Below, one piece after another: positions 18,012 to 30,166 of a DNA stretch of 64,000 nt (positions within the stretch are counted from its first letter, which is position 1; each line of letters begins with the position of its first letter). Below the pieces are notes generated by a model that ran no database searches, was not told where the DNA came from, and was given only the letters and a program-made list of their open reading frames with translations. Both the position numbers and the translations under genes were made by a program. This stretch comes from Acinetobacter sp. S54 (GTDB lineage: Bacteria > Pseudomonadota > Gammaproteobacteria > Pseudomonadales > Moraxellaceae), in contig NZ_JACVUI010000013.1 of assembly GCF_016624945.1 (NCBI RefSeq), positions 1-64,000 of the forward strand. The letters are read 5' to 3'.

Positions 18012-19382
18012 TTATTGAGACTTATAGACCAACCAATGATTTAACTCTAACAGATCAGTTTCATTGAGTTGACCAACCGATGCCTTTAATTTTAAAACAT
18101 TCAAAACATAGTCATATTGAGCATTCAAATAATCTTGTCTGGCATTAAATGCATTACGCTGTGCTAACAGTACATCCACCATAGTTTTTAAACCTTCATT
18201 ATAGCTAGCCCTCGAAGCATGTGAGACTAGATCGGCCGAATCCATCGCCGCTTTACGCGCTTGTAATTTAGCCTGATCCGTTTGTACCTGCATAAAAGCC
18301 TGTTTGACCTCAACCGAAGCATTGCGTTTGGCTGAATCAAGCTGATATTGTGCTTTACTCAATTCCACGGTTGCTTTTTTAATAGAAGTGCGAGTACGTC
18401 CCCCATTAAAGATATTCCAGTTCATTTCTACCCCAATCTGATCAAACTTACCATCATTGGAAATCAGGGTTTCAGGCGTTTGTTTGGTATAACCATAACT
18501 CGCAACAGCATCTATCTGTGGATAAATTGCAGCTTTTTCCACACGGCGAGCATCATCAGCATATTGTTGTTGCAAACGAGCTTGTTGAATAGATAAATTT
18601 TGCGTCTGTGCGAGATCAAGCCATGCATCAAGTTGTGCTGGATACGGCTTTTGAAACTCAAAATCATCCGGTAATACTGCTAGTTTTTCATTCTGATACG
18701 GCCCAATAAACTGGCTTAATTTTTCTTGTGCCACCATCACCTGAACTTGTCCACCAATCCGATTGGCACGTGCATTTTGATATTGCGCATCAGCTTCACT
18801 GACATCACTTCGCGCTATTAAACCCTCTTTAAGTTTGGCATTCATCATATTGAGTTGCTCAAGCAAGGCTTTTTCTTCCTGCAAATAAGCAGCCGTCAAG
18901 GATTGTTGACGTAACACCTCAAAGTATGCCTGTGCAACGTTTAATACGTGTTCCTGTTTTTGCAATTTTAAGGTAATTTCACTCAATAAAACCGATGTTT
19001 TTACCTGCTTATAGCCTTCCCATGCATCAACACGAAATAAAGGTTGACGTGCATTTAAAGCAATTTGTTTTTGAGTTGAAGTATTGCTAATCAAGGCATT
19101 GGAAAACTCTTCCGAACCTTCTATTCCGCCTAAATCACCAAAATCTCCACGTTTGGTAGTTTGATGGTTCCGTGTGATATTTCCTGTCAATGTGACAGTC
19201 GGCAACAAATTACCCGTTGCCAGCCCCAAATTCAGTTTATCTGCTTCAAATTGATAAACATTCGCCTGCCATGCGGGATCATTTTTTTTGGCGCGATCAT
19301 ACGCTTCCACTAAGTCAAGGGCAAAACTAGAAATGGAAACACCACATAAACTGGTCATGAGCAGTATTTTTTTTATGGTCAT
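18012..19382 (-). CDS. tolC: TolC family outer-membrane channel protein
   Basis: An outer-membrane efflux duct that pairs with tripartite pumps and type I exporters. A signal peptide (1-21, ending SSFA) leads to LDLVEAYDRAKKNDPAW, the usual start of mature TolC proteins. Two repeated helical halves follow, with VAQAYFEVLRQQ and MNWNIFNGGRTRTSIKKA (near 325) typical of the family. The 456-residue size matches E. coli TolC closely. No pump genes adjoin it, as for TolC, which serves several pumps. The exact TolC identity versus another OEP paralog is not certain. Confidence 0.9.
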   Translation of the reverse strand: MTIKKILLMTSLCGVSISSFALDLVEAYDRAKKNDPAWQANVYQFEADKLNLGLATGNLLPTVTLTGNITRNHQTTKRGDFGDLGGIEGSEEFSNALISNTSTQKQIALNARQPLFRVDAWEGYKQVKTSVLLSEITLKLQKQEHVLNVAQAYFEVLRQQSLTAAYLQEEKALLEQLNMMNAKLKEGLIARSDVSEADAQYQNARANRIGGQVQVMVAQEKLSQFIGPYQNEKLAVLPDDFEFQKPYPAQLDAWLDLAQTQNLSIQQARLQQQYADDARRVEKAAIYPQIDAVASYGYTKQTPETLISNDGKFDQIGVEMNWNIFNGGRTRTSIKKATVELSKAQYQLDSAKRNASVEVKQAFMQVQTDQAKLQARKAAMDSADLVSHASRASYNEGLKTMVDVLLAQRNAFNARQDYLNAQYDYVLNVLKLKASVGQLNETDLLELNHWLVYKSQ

Positions 19383-21636
<2,254 letters not shown>

Positions 21637-21714
21637 GTAGTCCAAAAAAAGCTTTTGTGTTTAATTTGATCTCGGTTAGGATGAAATTATTGTATTTCAT
21701 CCTAATTTTGACCT

Positions 21715-22341
21715 ATGAACATAGTTGAACACGCTACTTTTTCTCACAATGATGTCGAGATTCATTCACGCGAATACGTGTTCCGTGGGTTTATGCAGGT
21801 TGAAAAAGTCAGCCTGCGACATCGCATGTTTAATCAAAATAATTATATTCCTGAAATACAAAGAGAACTCATCCAGCGCAAGACAGCCGCAGGGGTTCTG
21901 CTTTATAATGATGCACAACAACGATTTGCTTTGATCGAACAGTTTCGAGTGGGTGCAATGGATGATCCAGATTCTCCGTGGCAACTTGAAATTATTGCAG
22001 GTGTTTTAGATGGTGATGAATCGCCTGAGACCTGCATTCGCCGTGAAAGTCTGGAAGAGTCTGGCTGCCAAATTGATGAACTAGAACATCTGTTTAGCTT
22101 CTACCCATCAGCTGGCGCATGTTCTGAAGTCTTTCATCTTTATGCTGCACAGGCTGATTTGCCTAAACATGGTGGAGTACATGGTGTTGCAGATGAAGGA
22201 GAGAATATTCAATTGCATATTTTTAATTATTCTCAGTTAGAACTGCTTTTTAAGAATAGGCGCTTAAAAAATGCACCTGTAATTATGGCACTGCAATGGC
22301 TGAGTCAGAAAATTAAAATGACAAAAACCGCCAAGGGGTAA
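21715..22341 (+). CDS. nudF: ADP-ribose pyrophosphatase, Nudix family
   Basis: A 208-residue Nudix hydrolase that cleaves ADP-ribose to AMP and ribose 5-phosphate. The Nudix box spans GVLDGDESPETCIRRESLEESG in pieces: the Gly, then RRESLEESG (about residues 106-114) with the metal-binding glutamates. RAGVLLYND-like AAGVLLYNDAQQRFALIEQ opens the core, and PSAGACSEVFHLYAA follows the box as in NudF. cpdA follows after 3 bp, the same pair as in E. coli. Confidence 0.93.
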   Translation: MNIVEHATFSHNDVEIHSREYVFRGFMQVEKVSLRHRMFNQNNYIPEIQRELIQRKTAAGVLLYNDAQQRFALIEQFRVGAMDDPDSPWQLEIIAGVLDGDESPETCIRRESLEESGCQIDELEHLFSFYPSAGACSEVFHLYAAQADLPKHGGVHGVADEGENIQLHIFNYSQLELLFKNRRLKNAPVIMALQWLSQKIKMTKTAKG

Positions 22342-22344
22342 TCC

Positions 22345-23157
22345 GTGAGTTTTCAGGTTGTGCCATCTTCATCTCAAGAATATGTTCTGATTCAAATCAC
22401 GGACACGCACTTGCTCGAACAGCCTGAACAAGAGTTTGTTGGGATGAATCCTGAGCAAAGCTTTCATCAGGTCATGGCTCATATCCAAAAACACTATCCG
22501 CATGTCGATACGATTATTCATACTGGTGATCTGGCACAAGCGCCTAAAACTAAAACCTATCAACGTTACCTGCAATTTATGCAGCAGTTCGGGATACCTT
22601 TTTTTCAGACACCGGGAAATCATGATGATGAAAAATACTTCCCTTTCCACGAAGAACATCCCCAGCAACCGGTTCTAATTGAGCTAGGCAATTGGCGTAT
22701 TATTTTACTTAATAGTGCCGTCAGCAATCGAGTCGACGGCTTTATATCGGCACAGCAACTTGAACAATTAGCGCATTTGCTTGAACAACATCAAGCTTAT
22801 CCCACTATTTTGGCTTGTCACCATCACCCATTTGAAATGCATTCTAAATGGATCGATCAACATAAACTTAAAAACAGTCAAGCGATCTTTGAACTACTAG
22901 AACGCTTTAAACAGGTTAAAGCCATTTTGTATGGTCATGTTCACCAAAATTCGAGTAATTTTTGGCAGCATGTTGAATGTCTATCTACGCCATCCACAAG
23001 TGTGCAATTTAAACCCTGTAGTGATCAATTTGCACTCGATGCAGTCGCACCTGGGTATCGAGTTCTCAAGCTTAAAATAAATGGTGAGTTTGAAACTCAA
23101 GTGCAACGTCTGGAACATATGACTCACCACATAAATACTGAAATATCAGGATACTAA
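22345..23157 (+). CDS. cpdA: 3',5'-cyclic-AMP phosphodiesterase, metallophosphoesterase
   Basis: CpdA hydrolyses cAMP and so tunes cAMP-dependent regulators such as Vfr/CRP. Calcineurin-like metal ligands are present in order: ITDTHL near residue 18, HTGDLAQ near 62, PGNHDDEK near 92, ACHHHPFE near 155 and YGHVHQN near 198. The start is GTG, 3 bp after nudF, with AAGGGG just upstream inside the nudF end. At 270 residues it matches the family. Confidence 0.93.
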   Translation: MSFQVVPSSSQEYVLIQITDTHLLEQPEQEFVGMNPEQSFHQVMAHIQKHYPHVDTIIHTGDLAQAPKTKTYQRYLQFMQQFGIPFFQTPGNHDDEKYFPFHEEHPQQPVLIELGNWRIILLNSAVSNRVDGFISAQQLEQLAHLLEQHQAYPTILACHHHPFEMHSKWIDQHKLKNSQAIFELLERFKQVKAILYGHVHQNSSNFWQHVECLSTPSTSVQFKPCSDQFALDAVAPGYRVLKLKINGEFETQVQRLEHMTHHINTEISGY

Positions 23158-23309
23158 CTGTCTCTTTTTTGGGTTTTTCTTTATGCTCATCCTCCTTTAG
23201 AAAATCTTTGCAACGAAAAGCCGTCAAAGATGACTATCATCTTGCAAAAAAAATCTATATGATGACGACCCCGATCGAAAATACGCCGACGGGATGGAAT
23301 AAAAAACAC

Positions 23310-23339
23310 TTGCATACCACCATATTTTTTGCGTATAGA
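23310..23339 (+). promoter_or_regulatory. Probable dksA promoter
   Basis: TTGCAT (23310-23315) and TATAGA (23334-23339) are separated by 18 bp, 30 bp before the chosen dksA start. Both match sigma-70 boxes at four or five of six positions. Confidence 0.55.
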
Positions 23340-23368
23340 TAGTACGTGTATGATGAGGAATGCCCTAT

Positions 23369-23902
23369 ATGGCGAATGACAACCAAAACCAGGTCTTGGA
23401 CGAAAACACCGATGTTTTAGACGGTGATAAAACCGCAGTAAAACGTGCGCGTAAAGCAAAGCCAAAGGCTGCTGACGGGGGCACTACTGCAAGTTTATTT
23501 GGTATTGAGCCTTATCAGCCAAAGAAAAACGAAGAATATATGTCGGATGGCCAACTTGAGCACTTCCGTAAAATTCTACAGGCATGGAAAGCTGAATTGA
23601 TGTCTGAAGTAGATCGCACCCTCAACACTATGCAGGATGAATCTACAGCTTTACCAGACGTAAATGATCGTGCGACACAGGAAGAAGAGTTTGCAATCGA
23701 ACTGCGTACCCGTGACCGCGAACGTAAATTGATTCGTAAAATCGAGCAATCGCTAGAAGACATCAAATCAGGTGATTACGGTTACTGTGAAACCTGCGGT
23801 ATTGAAATTGGCTTGCGTCGTCTAGAAGCACGTCCAACTGCAACTCAATGTATTGACTGCAAAACACTTGCTGAAATCAAAGAGAAGCAAAACAACGGTT
23901 AA
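23369..23902 (+). CDS. dksA: RNA polymerase-binding transcription factor DksA
   Basis: DksA enters the secondary channel of RNA polymerase and, with ppGpp, shuts down rRNA and activates amino-acid promoters. The coiled coil (about 60-120) has FRKILQAWKAELMSEVDRT. The zinc finger CETCGIEIGLRRLEARPT...CIDC gives the four cysteines. The N-terminal extension is Ala/Lys-rich. I preferred the ATG at 23369 over 23360, since GAGG is only 1 nt from the earlier ATG but 10 nt from this one (177 residues). gluQ follows after 2 bp, a widely conserved pair. Confidence 0.96.
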   Translation: MANDNQNQVLDENTDVLDGDKTAVKRARKAKPKAADGGTTASLFGIEPYQPKKNEEYMSDGQLEHFRKILQAWKAELMSEVDRTLNTMQDESTALPDVNDRATQEEEFAIELRTRDRERKLIRKIEQSLEDIKSGDYGYCETCGIEIGLRRLEARPTATQCIDCKTLAEIKEKQNNG

Positions 23903-23904
23903 TT

Positions 23905-24837
23905 GTGACTGTTAAGCACTTATCAGCCAAGAATTGCTTGGCTGTTACGCAGCAGCGAAGCGATGTTTCGCTGTCTCGTTATTCAGGTCGTTTTGCGCCC
24001 TCTCCTACAGGCCCATTGCATTTTGGCTCACTAATTACTGCTGTCGCCAGTTATTGTGATGCAAAATCACAACAGGGAAGCTGGCGGGTTCGTATCGAAG
24101 ATACTGATATTCCTCGCATCTATCCAGACAGTGAAGCGCATATTTTAAATAGCATTGCTGCATTTGGTTTTGAAGTAGATGATGAAATCATTTTCCAACG
24201 TCAACGTTTATCTATTTATGAAGATGTAATTGAAGAACTCAGACAAAAACATCTGGTTTATGCCTGCCAATGCACCCGAAAAATGCTGGGCTCCAATGCT
24301 ATTTATCAAGGAACTTGTCGTAATCTCGATCTAGACTTTAAAGGTCAAGCAATTCGGGTAAAAGTCAGCAATGAACTTATTTGCTTTGAAGACCGTTTAC
24401 AGGGCCAACATTGTAGTCACCTCCAGCAAGATTTAGGTGATTTTGTTCTAAAACGTCGTGATGGCATTATCAATTATCAGCTTGCGGTTGTGGTAGACGA
24501 CTATTTGCAAGGCATTACGCATGTAGTACGTGGTTCAGATTTACTCGATAATACTGAGCGTCAAATTTGGTTAGGCCATTTGCTTGGCTATCCGCCTTTA
24601 AGTTATATGCATTTGCCTTTAGCAATGAACGCAAATGGTCAAAAGCTTTCCAAACAAAATCTGGCACACGCATTGGATTTAAAACAAGCCCCACTGTTAT
24701 TGGCCAATGCACTCACTGCGTTACATCAAACTTCCGTTGAACTTGATCTACCACAGAACATGTTAAAACAAGCAATTGCCCAATGGGATATCAATAAAAT
24801 TCCACATCAAACCGAATTAAACGGCTCTTTTTTCTAA
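23905..24837 (+). CDS. gluQ: Glutamyl-Q tRNA(Asp) synthetase
   Basis: GluQ-RS attaches glutamate to queuosine in tRNA-Asp; it resembles the catalytic half of glutamyl-tRNA synthetase without the anticodon domain, which the 310-residue size fits. The HIGH-like motif is in RFAPSPTGPLHFGSL, the KMSKS-like motif is KLSKQN, and zinc ligands are in CQCTRK and YQGTCR. A GTG start is given; a weak ribosome site and about 25 residues before the first conserved motif leave the exact start uncertain. It is coupled to dksA. Confidence 0.94.
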   Translation: MTVKHLSAKNCLAVTQQRSDVSLSRYSGRFAPSPTGPLHFGSLITAVASYCDAKSQQGSWRVRIEDTDIPRIYPDSEAHILNSIAAFGFEVDDEIIFQRQRLSIYEDVIEELRQKHLVYACQCTRKMLGSNAIYQGTCRNLDLDFKGQAIRVKVSNELICFEDRLQGQHCSHLQQDLGDFVLKRRDGIINYQLAVVVDDYLQGITHVVRGSDLLDNTERQIWLGHLLGYPPLSYMHLPLAMNANGQKLSKQNLAHALDLKQAPLLLANALTALHQTSVELDLPQNMLKQAIAQWDINKIPHQTELNGSFF

Positions 24838-24842
24838 TCAAT

Positions 24843-24869
24843 AAAAAACCCAGGGTTTTCATCTGGGTT
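24843..24869 (-). terminator. Terminator after ftsW
   Basis: On the minus strand AACCCAG and CTGGGTT pair around a 9-nt loop and run into TTTTTT. It lies 23 nt past the ftsW stop. On the plus strand it may also serve gluQ, though the T-run is poor there. Confidence 0.75.
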
Positions 24870-24891
24870 GATTCATATCGATCTTAGATGT

Positions 24892-26088
24892 TTAGAAATT
24901 TGATTCTTCTCGATCTGGGTTAACTTCTTGAGTAGAAGAGTCAATCTTAAGCACTAAACTAATCATGGCGGCGCACATCATTAACGATGTTCCTCCATAA
25001 CTAATAAAAGGTAAGGTTAAACCTTTGGTCGGCATCAAACCCATGTTCATGCCTGCATTTACCAGAATTTGAAGCAGAAAAATAATACTAATGCCGTAAG
25101 CCAGATAGCCTGCACGCAAAAAGTTATGTTTTAAAGCACGATGACCGATCTTGATACAACACGCCAACATACCAAAAGACAAAATCAAAACTAAAGAAAT
25201 TCCAACAAAACCAAATTCCTCACCCAACACAGCCAGCATGAAGTCGGTGTGTGCTTCAGGTAAATACGAAAGTTTTTGTACACTATGGCCAAGACCGGTT
25301 CCAAACCATTCACCACGCCCAAAAGCCATCAATGCATTAGAAAGCTGATAACCCGTTCCCAATGGATCTGCCCATGGATTAGTGAATGATAAGGCCCGTG
25401 CCATTCGATAAGGTTCAAATACAATCAGGAAACCAATACCCATGAGCACTGCACCCAGCATAATCGCAAACTGGGTTGGCGGCGCACCTGCCAAAAAGAA
25501 AATTCCGACCATCATGAGAACAATCACTACGGTCGCCCCTAAATCAGGCTCGGCAATAATCAATCCCACAGTAATCGCCATAACACCACTTAGACGTAAT
25601 AAACCTTTCCAGTGTGTACGAACTTCTTTGGCACGACGTACCACATAATCTGCGGTAAAAATCGCCATCATCACTTTCGCTACTTCGGTCGGCTGCAAGG
25701 TAAATCCTGCCAGTCGAATCCAGCGCTTAGAACCATTTACCTCTGCACCAATGACCAGTACAGCTAGTAACAGTACAATGGTAATTAGCCATAAAGGAAA
25801 GGTATTTCTAAACCAAAGATTCAACGGAACTTTGTACACCAGATAGGCGATCACAGCCGCACTGGCAATCGAAATCGCATGACGCACCACATAGTGAAAT
25901 GGATTTTCATGCATATATTCAGCATAAGGCATGGAAGCTGAGGCCACCATGACCGAACCAATACACAGCAAACAAACCACACAGAAAATTAGCAGATTTC
26001 TTGCCGTCATTTCAGCAGGGAACTTGGGTATCCAGCGCTCATAGAGCTGGTTAATTTTTGTTATAGTTGTCTGAGCAAAGCCAGCCAT
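24892..26088 (-). CDS. ftsW: FtsW, septal peptidoglycan glycosyltransferase
   Basis: FtsW is a SEDS-family membrane glycan polymerase that acts with FtsI at the division septum. The 398-residue protein is hydrophobic throughout with about ten transmembrane helices. NGSKRWIRLAGFTLQPTEV (near 125) and GLMPTKGLTLPFISYGGTS (near 345) are the SEDS signatures. It follows murD by 26 bp, as in division-and-cell-wall clusters, but murG, murC and the rest are outside this window. Confidence 0.95.
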   Translation of the reverse strand: MAGFAQTTITKINQLYERWIPKFPAEMTARNLLIFCVVCLLCIGSVMVASASMPYAEYMHENPFHYVVRHAISIASAAVIAYLVYKVPLNLWFRNTFPLWLITIVLLLAVLVIGAEVNGSKRWIRLAGFTLQPTEVAKVMMAIFTADYVVRRAKEVRTHWKGLLRLSGVMAITVGLIIAEPDLGATVVIVLMMVGIFFLAGAPPTQFAIMLGAVLMGIGFLIVFEPYRMARALSFTNPWADPLGTGYQLSNALMAFGRGEWFGTGLGHSVQKLSYLPEAHTDFMLAVLGEEFGFVGISLVLILSFGMLACCIKIGHRALKHNFLRAGYLAYGISIIFLLQILVNAGMNMGLMPTKGLTLPFISYGGTSLMMCAAMISLVLKIDSSTQEVNPDREESNF

Positions 26089-26114
26089 CGCATATTCCTT
26101 ATTTTTTGTTCTGA

Positions 26115-27542
<1,428 letters not shown>

Positions 27543-27571
27543 TTATTCATCGTTTTTTGTGTCAGCGCGTA

Positions 27572-27598
27572 AAAAAGCCATCAAATTGATGGCTTTTT
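27572..27598 (-). terminator. Terminator between the feo operon and murD
   Basis: AAAAAGCCATCAA and TTGATGGCTTTTT form a perfect stem with a one-base centre. On the minus strand it lies 22 nt after the small Cys-rich gene of the feo operon. It is symmetric, but no plus-strand gene precedes it. Confidence 0.85.
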
Positions 27599-27620
27599 AG
27601 ACAAAACAACTAAAATAAAT

Positions 27621-27872
27621 TTAATGCCATTTTACCGGTTTTACTTCATTATTTTTTGCTGTCGGTTTGTCATCTACTGAACAGCCACAGCCTCCTGCAC
27701 AACCCACTGACATTTTTGGTTTTAGCCATTTTGCCAATGCTCGCCAGCCCTGCCGTTCGCAAAAGGCCGACAAGGCAACAAATGTCGCATTGGCAGTTTT
27801 TGGAAATACTTTTTTGAATACAACTACGGCACTCCAAATTACTAACACCGCAATAATCAAATATTCAATCAT
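27621..27872 (-). CDS. Small Cys-rich membrane protein encoded after feoB
   Basis: An 83-residue protein with one transmembrane helix (about 3-20, LIIAVLVIWSAVVVF), a short basic middle, and a Cys cluster VGCAGGCGCSVDD near residue 57. It follows feoB by 26 bp and precedes the terminator, so it belongs to the feo operon. FeoB-associated small Cys-rich membrane proteins occupy the same position in other bacteria and are suspected to aid ferrous iron transport; whether this one is homologous or merely analogous cannot be told by eye. Its function is unknown. Confidence 0.85.
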   Translation of the reverse strand: MIEYLIIAVLVIWSAVVVFKKVFPKTANATFVALSAFCERQGWRALAKWLKPKMSVGCAGGCGCSVDDKPTAKNNEVKPVKWH

Positions 27873-27898
27873 TTCAGCCTCCTTAAGCTTTTAAGAGC

Positions 27899-29755
27899 TT
27901 AAACGAAAATACGGGATGCTAACTGATACGTGAAGAACGACATTAAATACGCTAATCCAAACAGATATGCCGTCATAACCGCTACACTTTTCCATGAACC
28001 CGTTTCACGACGTACAGTTGCAAGCGTTGCTAAACAGTGAGGTGCATAAATAAACCAAACCAGTAAAGACAAACCTGTTGCCAATGACCAACCTGTATCA
28101 GGCGCACTGATTAGCTGAGTCAGGCTTTGCGCTACCGCATCATCTCCACCTGTCGCAGACAGCGCATAAACTGTTCCTAATGCCGCAACCACGACTTCAC
28201 GTGCCGCCATCGCTGGAATTAGAGCGATACAGATTTGCCAACTAAAGCCTATCGGAGCGAAAATTGGTTGAATCAGATGGCCCAACATTCCTGCAAAACT
28301 GTAGTCAATGTCTGGTAGAGTTGCACCTTCTGGCGGTTGTGGAAAAGTACACAAGAACCATAACAACACTGATAACGCGAAAATAATACCACCAACACGT
28401 TTCAGGAAAATCTTGGCTCGATCCAGCAAGCCAATACCCACACTCTTAAAGTTTGGGAAACGATAACTTGGTAATTCCATCAGTAAAGCATGCTGTGACT
28501 TGTCTTTCTGTAGGAATTTCATCACAAAAGAAACCACCAATGCACTCAAGATTCCCGCCATATAGAGACCAAACAATACCAGCCCCTGCAGGTTAAAAAT
28601 GCCCCACACCGTCTGACTTGGAATAAATGCTCCAATCAATAAGGCATAAACAGGCAACCGTGCCGAACAAGTCATCAGTGGCGCAACCATAATTGTGGTA
28701 AACCGATCACGCGGATCACTAATACTACGTGTCGCCATAATGCCAGGAATAGCGCAGGCAAAACTTGATAAGAGTGGAATAAAAGCTCGTCCACTTAAGC
28801 CGGCTTTAAACATAAGTTTATCCAGCAAGAAAGCAGCACGAGGCAAATATCCAGACTCTTCCAACACCAGAATAAAAAAGAACAGAATTAGAATTTGCGG
28901 CAAGAACACTGCAACCGCGCCTGCCCCTGCAATAATTCCATCTACCACCAGACTATGTAGTAAGGGCTGTGAAATAAAGCCCCCTAATGCTTCACCCAAC
29001 CAACCAAAGAAAGTTTCGATACCATCCATAAATGGTGCAGCCCAAGCAAATACAGCTTGAAATACCACAAACATTAAAATGGCAAGACTGAGTAAACCAA
29101 GTACAGGATGTAAAAAGATTTTGTCCAGAAAATCTGAACGTTTATCTTCTTGTTCAACATAATGTACAACATCATTCAAAATGGTTTCAATTTTCTGATG
29201 ATGACTGCCTTTTAGTCCGCTTAACTCGGTGTGCGGTACACTAAATTTATTCTGATCCAGTGCAATTTTGAGCGTTTCAACTCCAGCATTTCGTACAGCA
29301 ACGGTTTCAACTACAGGGACACCTAAACGCTCAGAGAGTTTTTGGGCATTGACCTGAATCCCGCGACGACGTGCTTCGTCCATCATGTTCAGTACGACTA
29401 GCACTGGACGACCAAGTTCCAAAACTTCAAGCACCAAACCCAAATGAAGTTTTAGGTTAGTTGCATCGACTACACATAAAAATGCGTCCTGTTGTTCTTC
29501 ACCCTCGATTTTACCCAAGCAGACATCACGGGTAATGGCTTCATCAGGACTGGTGGCATTTAAACTATAAGTTCCAGGCAAATCAAGTACACGTACTGAT
29601 CTTTTAGAAGGCAACTCAAAGAAACCAACTTTGCGCTCAACCGTCACTCCTGCGTAGTTGGCCACTTTTTGACGAGTGCCTGTCAACTGGTTGAATAAAG
29701 AAGTCTTACCACAGTTCGGATTTCCAACAAGGGCTATACGAAGAGCTTCACTCAT
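27899..29755 (-). CDS. feoB: Ferrous iron transporter FeoB
   Basis: FeoB imports Fe(II) across the inner membrane. An N-terminal G domain has GNPNCGKTSLFNQLTG (G1), the switch-I TVERK region, VLDLPGTYSL (G3), VVLNMMDEA (G4) and a helical spacer domain to about residue 190. The membrane part has two Gate repeats with conserved cysteines in SSFACAIPGIMATR and LMTCSARLPVYALLI. At 618 residues it is shorter than E. coli FeoB (773), a common shorter form. It overlaps feoA by 4 bp. Confidence 0.97.
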   Translation of the reverse strand: MSEALRIALVGNPNCGKTSLFNQLTGTRQKVANYAGVTVERKVGFFELPSKRSVRVLDLPGTYSLNATSPDEAITRDVCLGKIEGEEQQDAFLCVVDATNLKLHLGLVLEVLELGRPVLVVLNMMDEARRRGIQVNAQKLSERLGVPVVETVAVRNAGVETLKIALDQNKFSVPHTELSGLKGSHHQKIETILNDVVHYVEQEDKRSDFLDKIFLHPVLGLLSLAILMFVVFQAVFAWAAPFMDGIETFFGWLGEALGGFISQPLLHSLVVDGIIAGAGAVAVFLPQILILFFFILVLEESGYLPRAAFLLDKLMFKAGLSGRAFIPLLSSFACAIPGIMATRSISDPRDRFTTIMVAPLMTCSARLPVYALLIGAFIPSQTVWGIFNLQGLVLFGLYMAGILSALVVSFVMKFLQKDKSQHALLMELPSYRFPNFKSVGIGLLDRAKIFLKRVGGIIFALSVLLWFLCTFPQPPEGATLPDIDYSFAGMLGHLIQPIFAPIGFSWQICIALIPAMAAREVVVAALGTVYALSATGGDDAVAQSLTQLISAPDTGWSLATGLSLLVWFIYAPHCLATLATVRRETGSWKSVAVMTAYLFGLAYLMSFFTYQLASRIFV

Positions 29756-30018
29756 GCTGGAACTCCATCGTTCTGGCTAATTTCAATTTTTTCGGCTTCA
29801 ATTTTACGCAGCGCAAAGCGCGTAAAACCCAACTGAACGAGAATAGGATCCCCTCCAAATACGCCTTTGGTAATGACTTCAACTTTCTCACCGGGAACAA
29901 AACCGAGGGTTTCCAAGCGACTTGCGACAAGGTCTTGCTGATCTGCATTGCCATCTACGGTACGATTGACCTTGGTGATGATGGCAGTTTGCTTAACTTT
30001 TAACTGTGATAAACGCAC
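29752..30018 (-). CDS. feoA: Ferrous iron transport accessory protein FeoA
   Basis: FeoA is a small SH3-like cytoplasmic protein needed for full FeoB activity. At 88 residues it has the usual ETLGFVPGEKVEVITKGVFGG core (here from residue 33, quoted in part) and GDPILVQLGFTRFALR at the end. It is the first gene of feoA-feoB-small Cys-rich gene, overlaps feoB (ATGA), and is preceded by a Fur-box-like site. Confidence 0.93.
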   Translation of the reverse strand: MRLSQLKVKQTAIITKVNRTVDGNADQQDLVASRLETLGFVPGEKVEVITKGVFGGDPILVQLGFTRFALRKIEAEKIEISQNDGVPA

Positions 30019-30059
30019 CGCATCTGATCCTGAACTCTTTTATATAGTATAACGTCAAA

Positions 30060-30074
30060 TGAGAATAATTAACA
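30060..30074. promoter_or_regulatory. Fur-box-like site upstream of feoA
   Basis: TGAGAATAATTAACA matches the 7-1-7 Fur consensus TGATAATNATTATCA at 12 of 14 informative positions. It sits 42 bp before the feoA start, where Fur with Fe(II) would block transcription. An adjacent AGAATT-AC-AATTCT repeat may extend the operator. Iron repression of feo is well known; the site itself is by eye. Confidence 0.7.
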
Positions 30075-30166
30075 AATAAGGAAGAATTACAATTCTCATC
30101 ACCTAACTGGTCTCGACAGCTCCTTGATTTTCACCTAAAGTGCTGATCATGCAAGAGATAAAAAAA

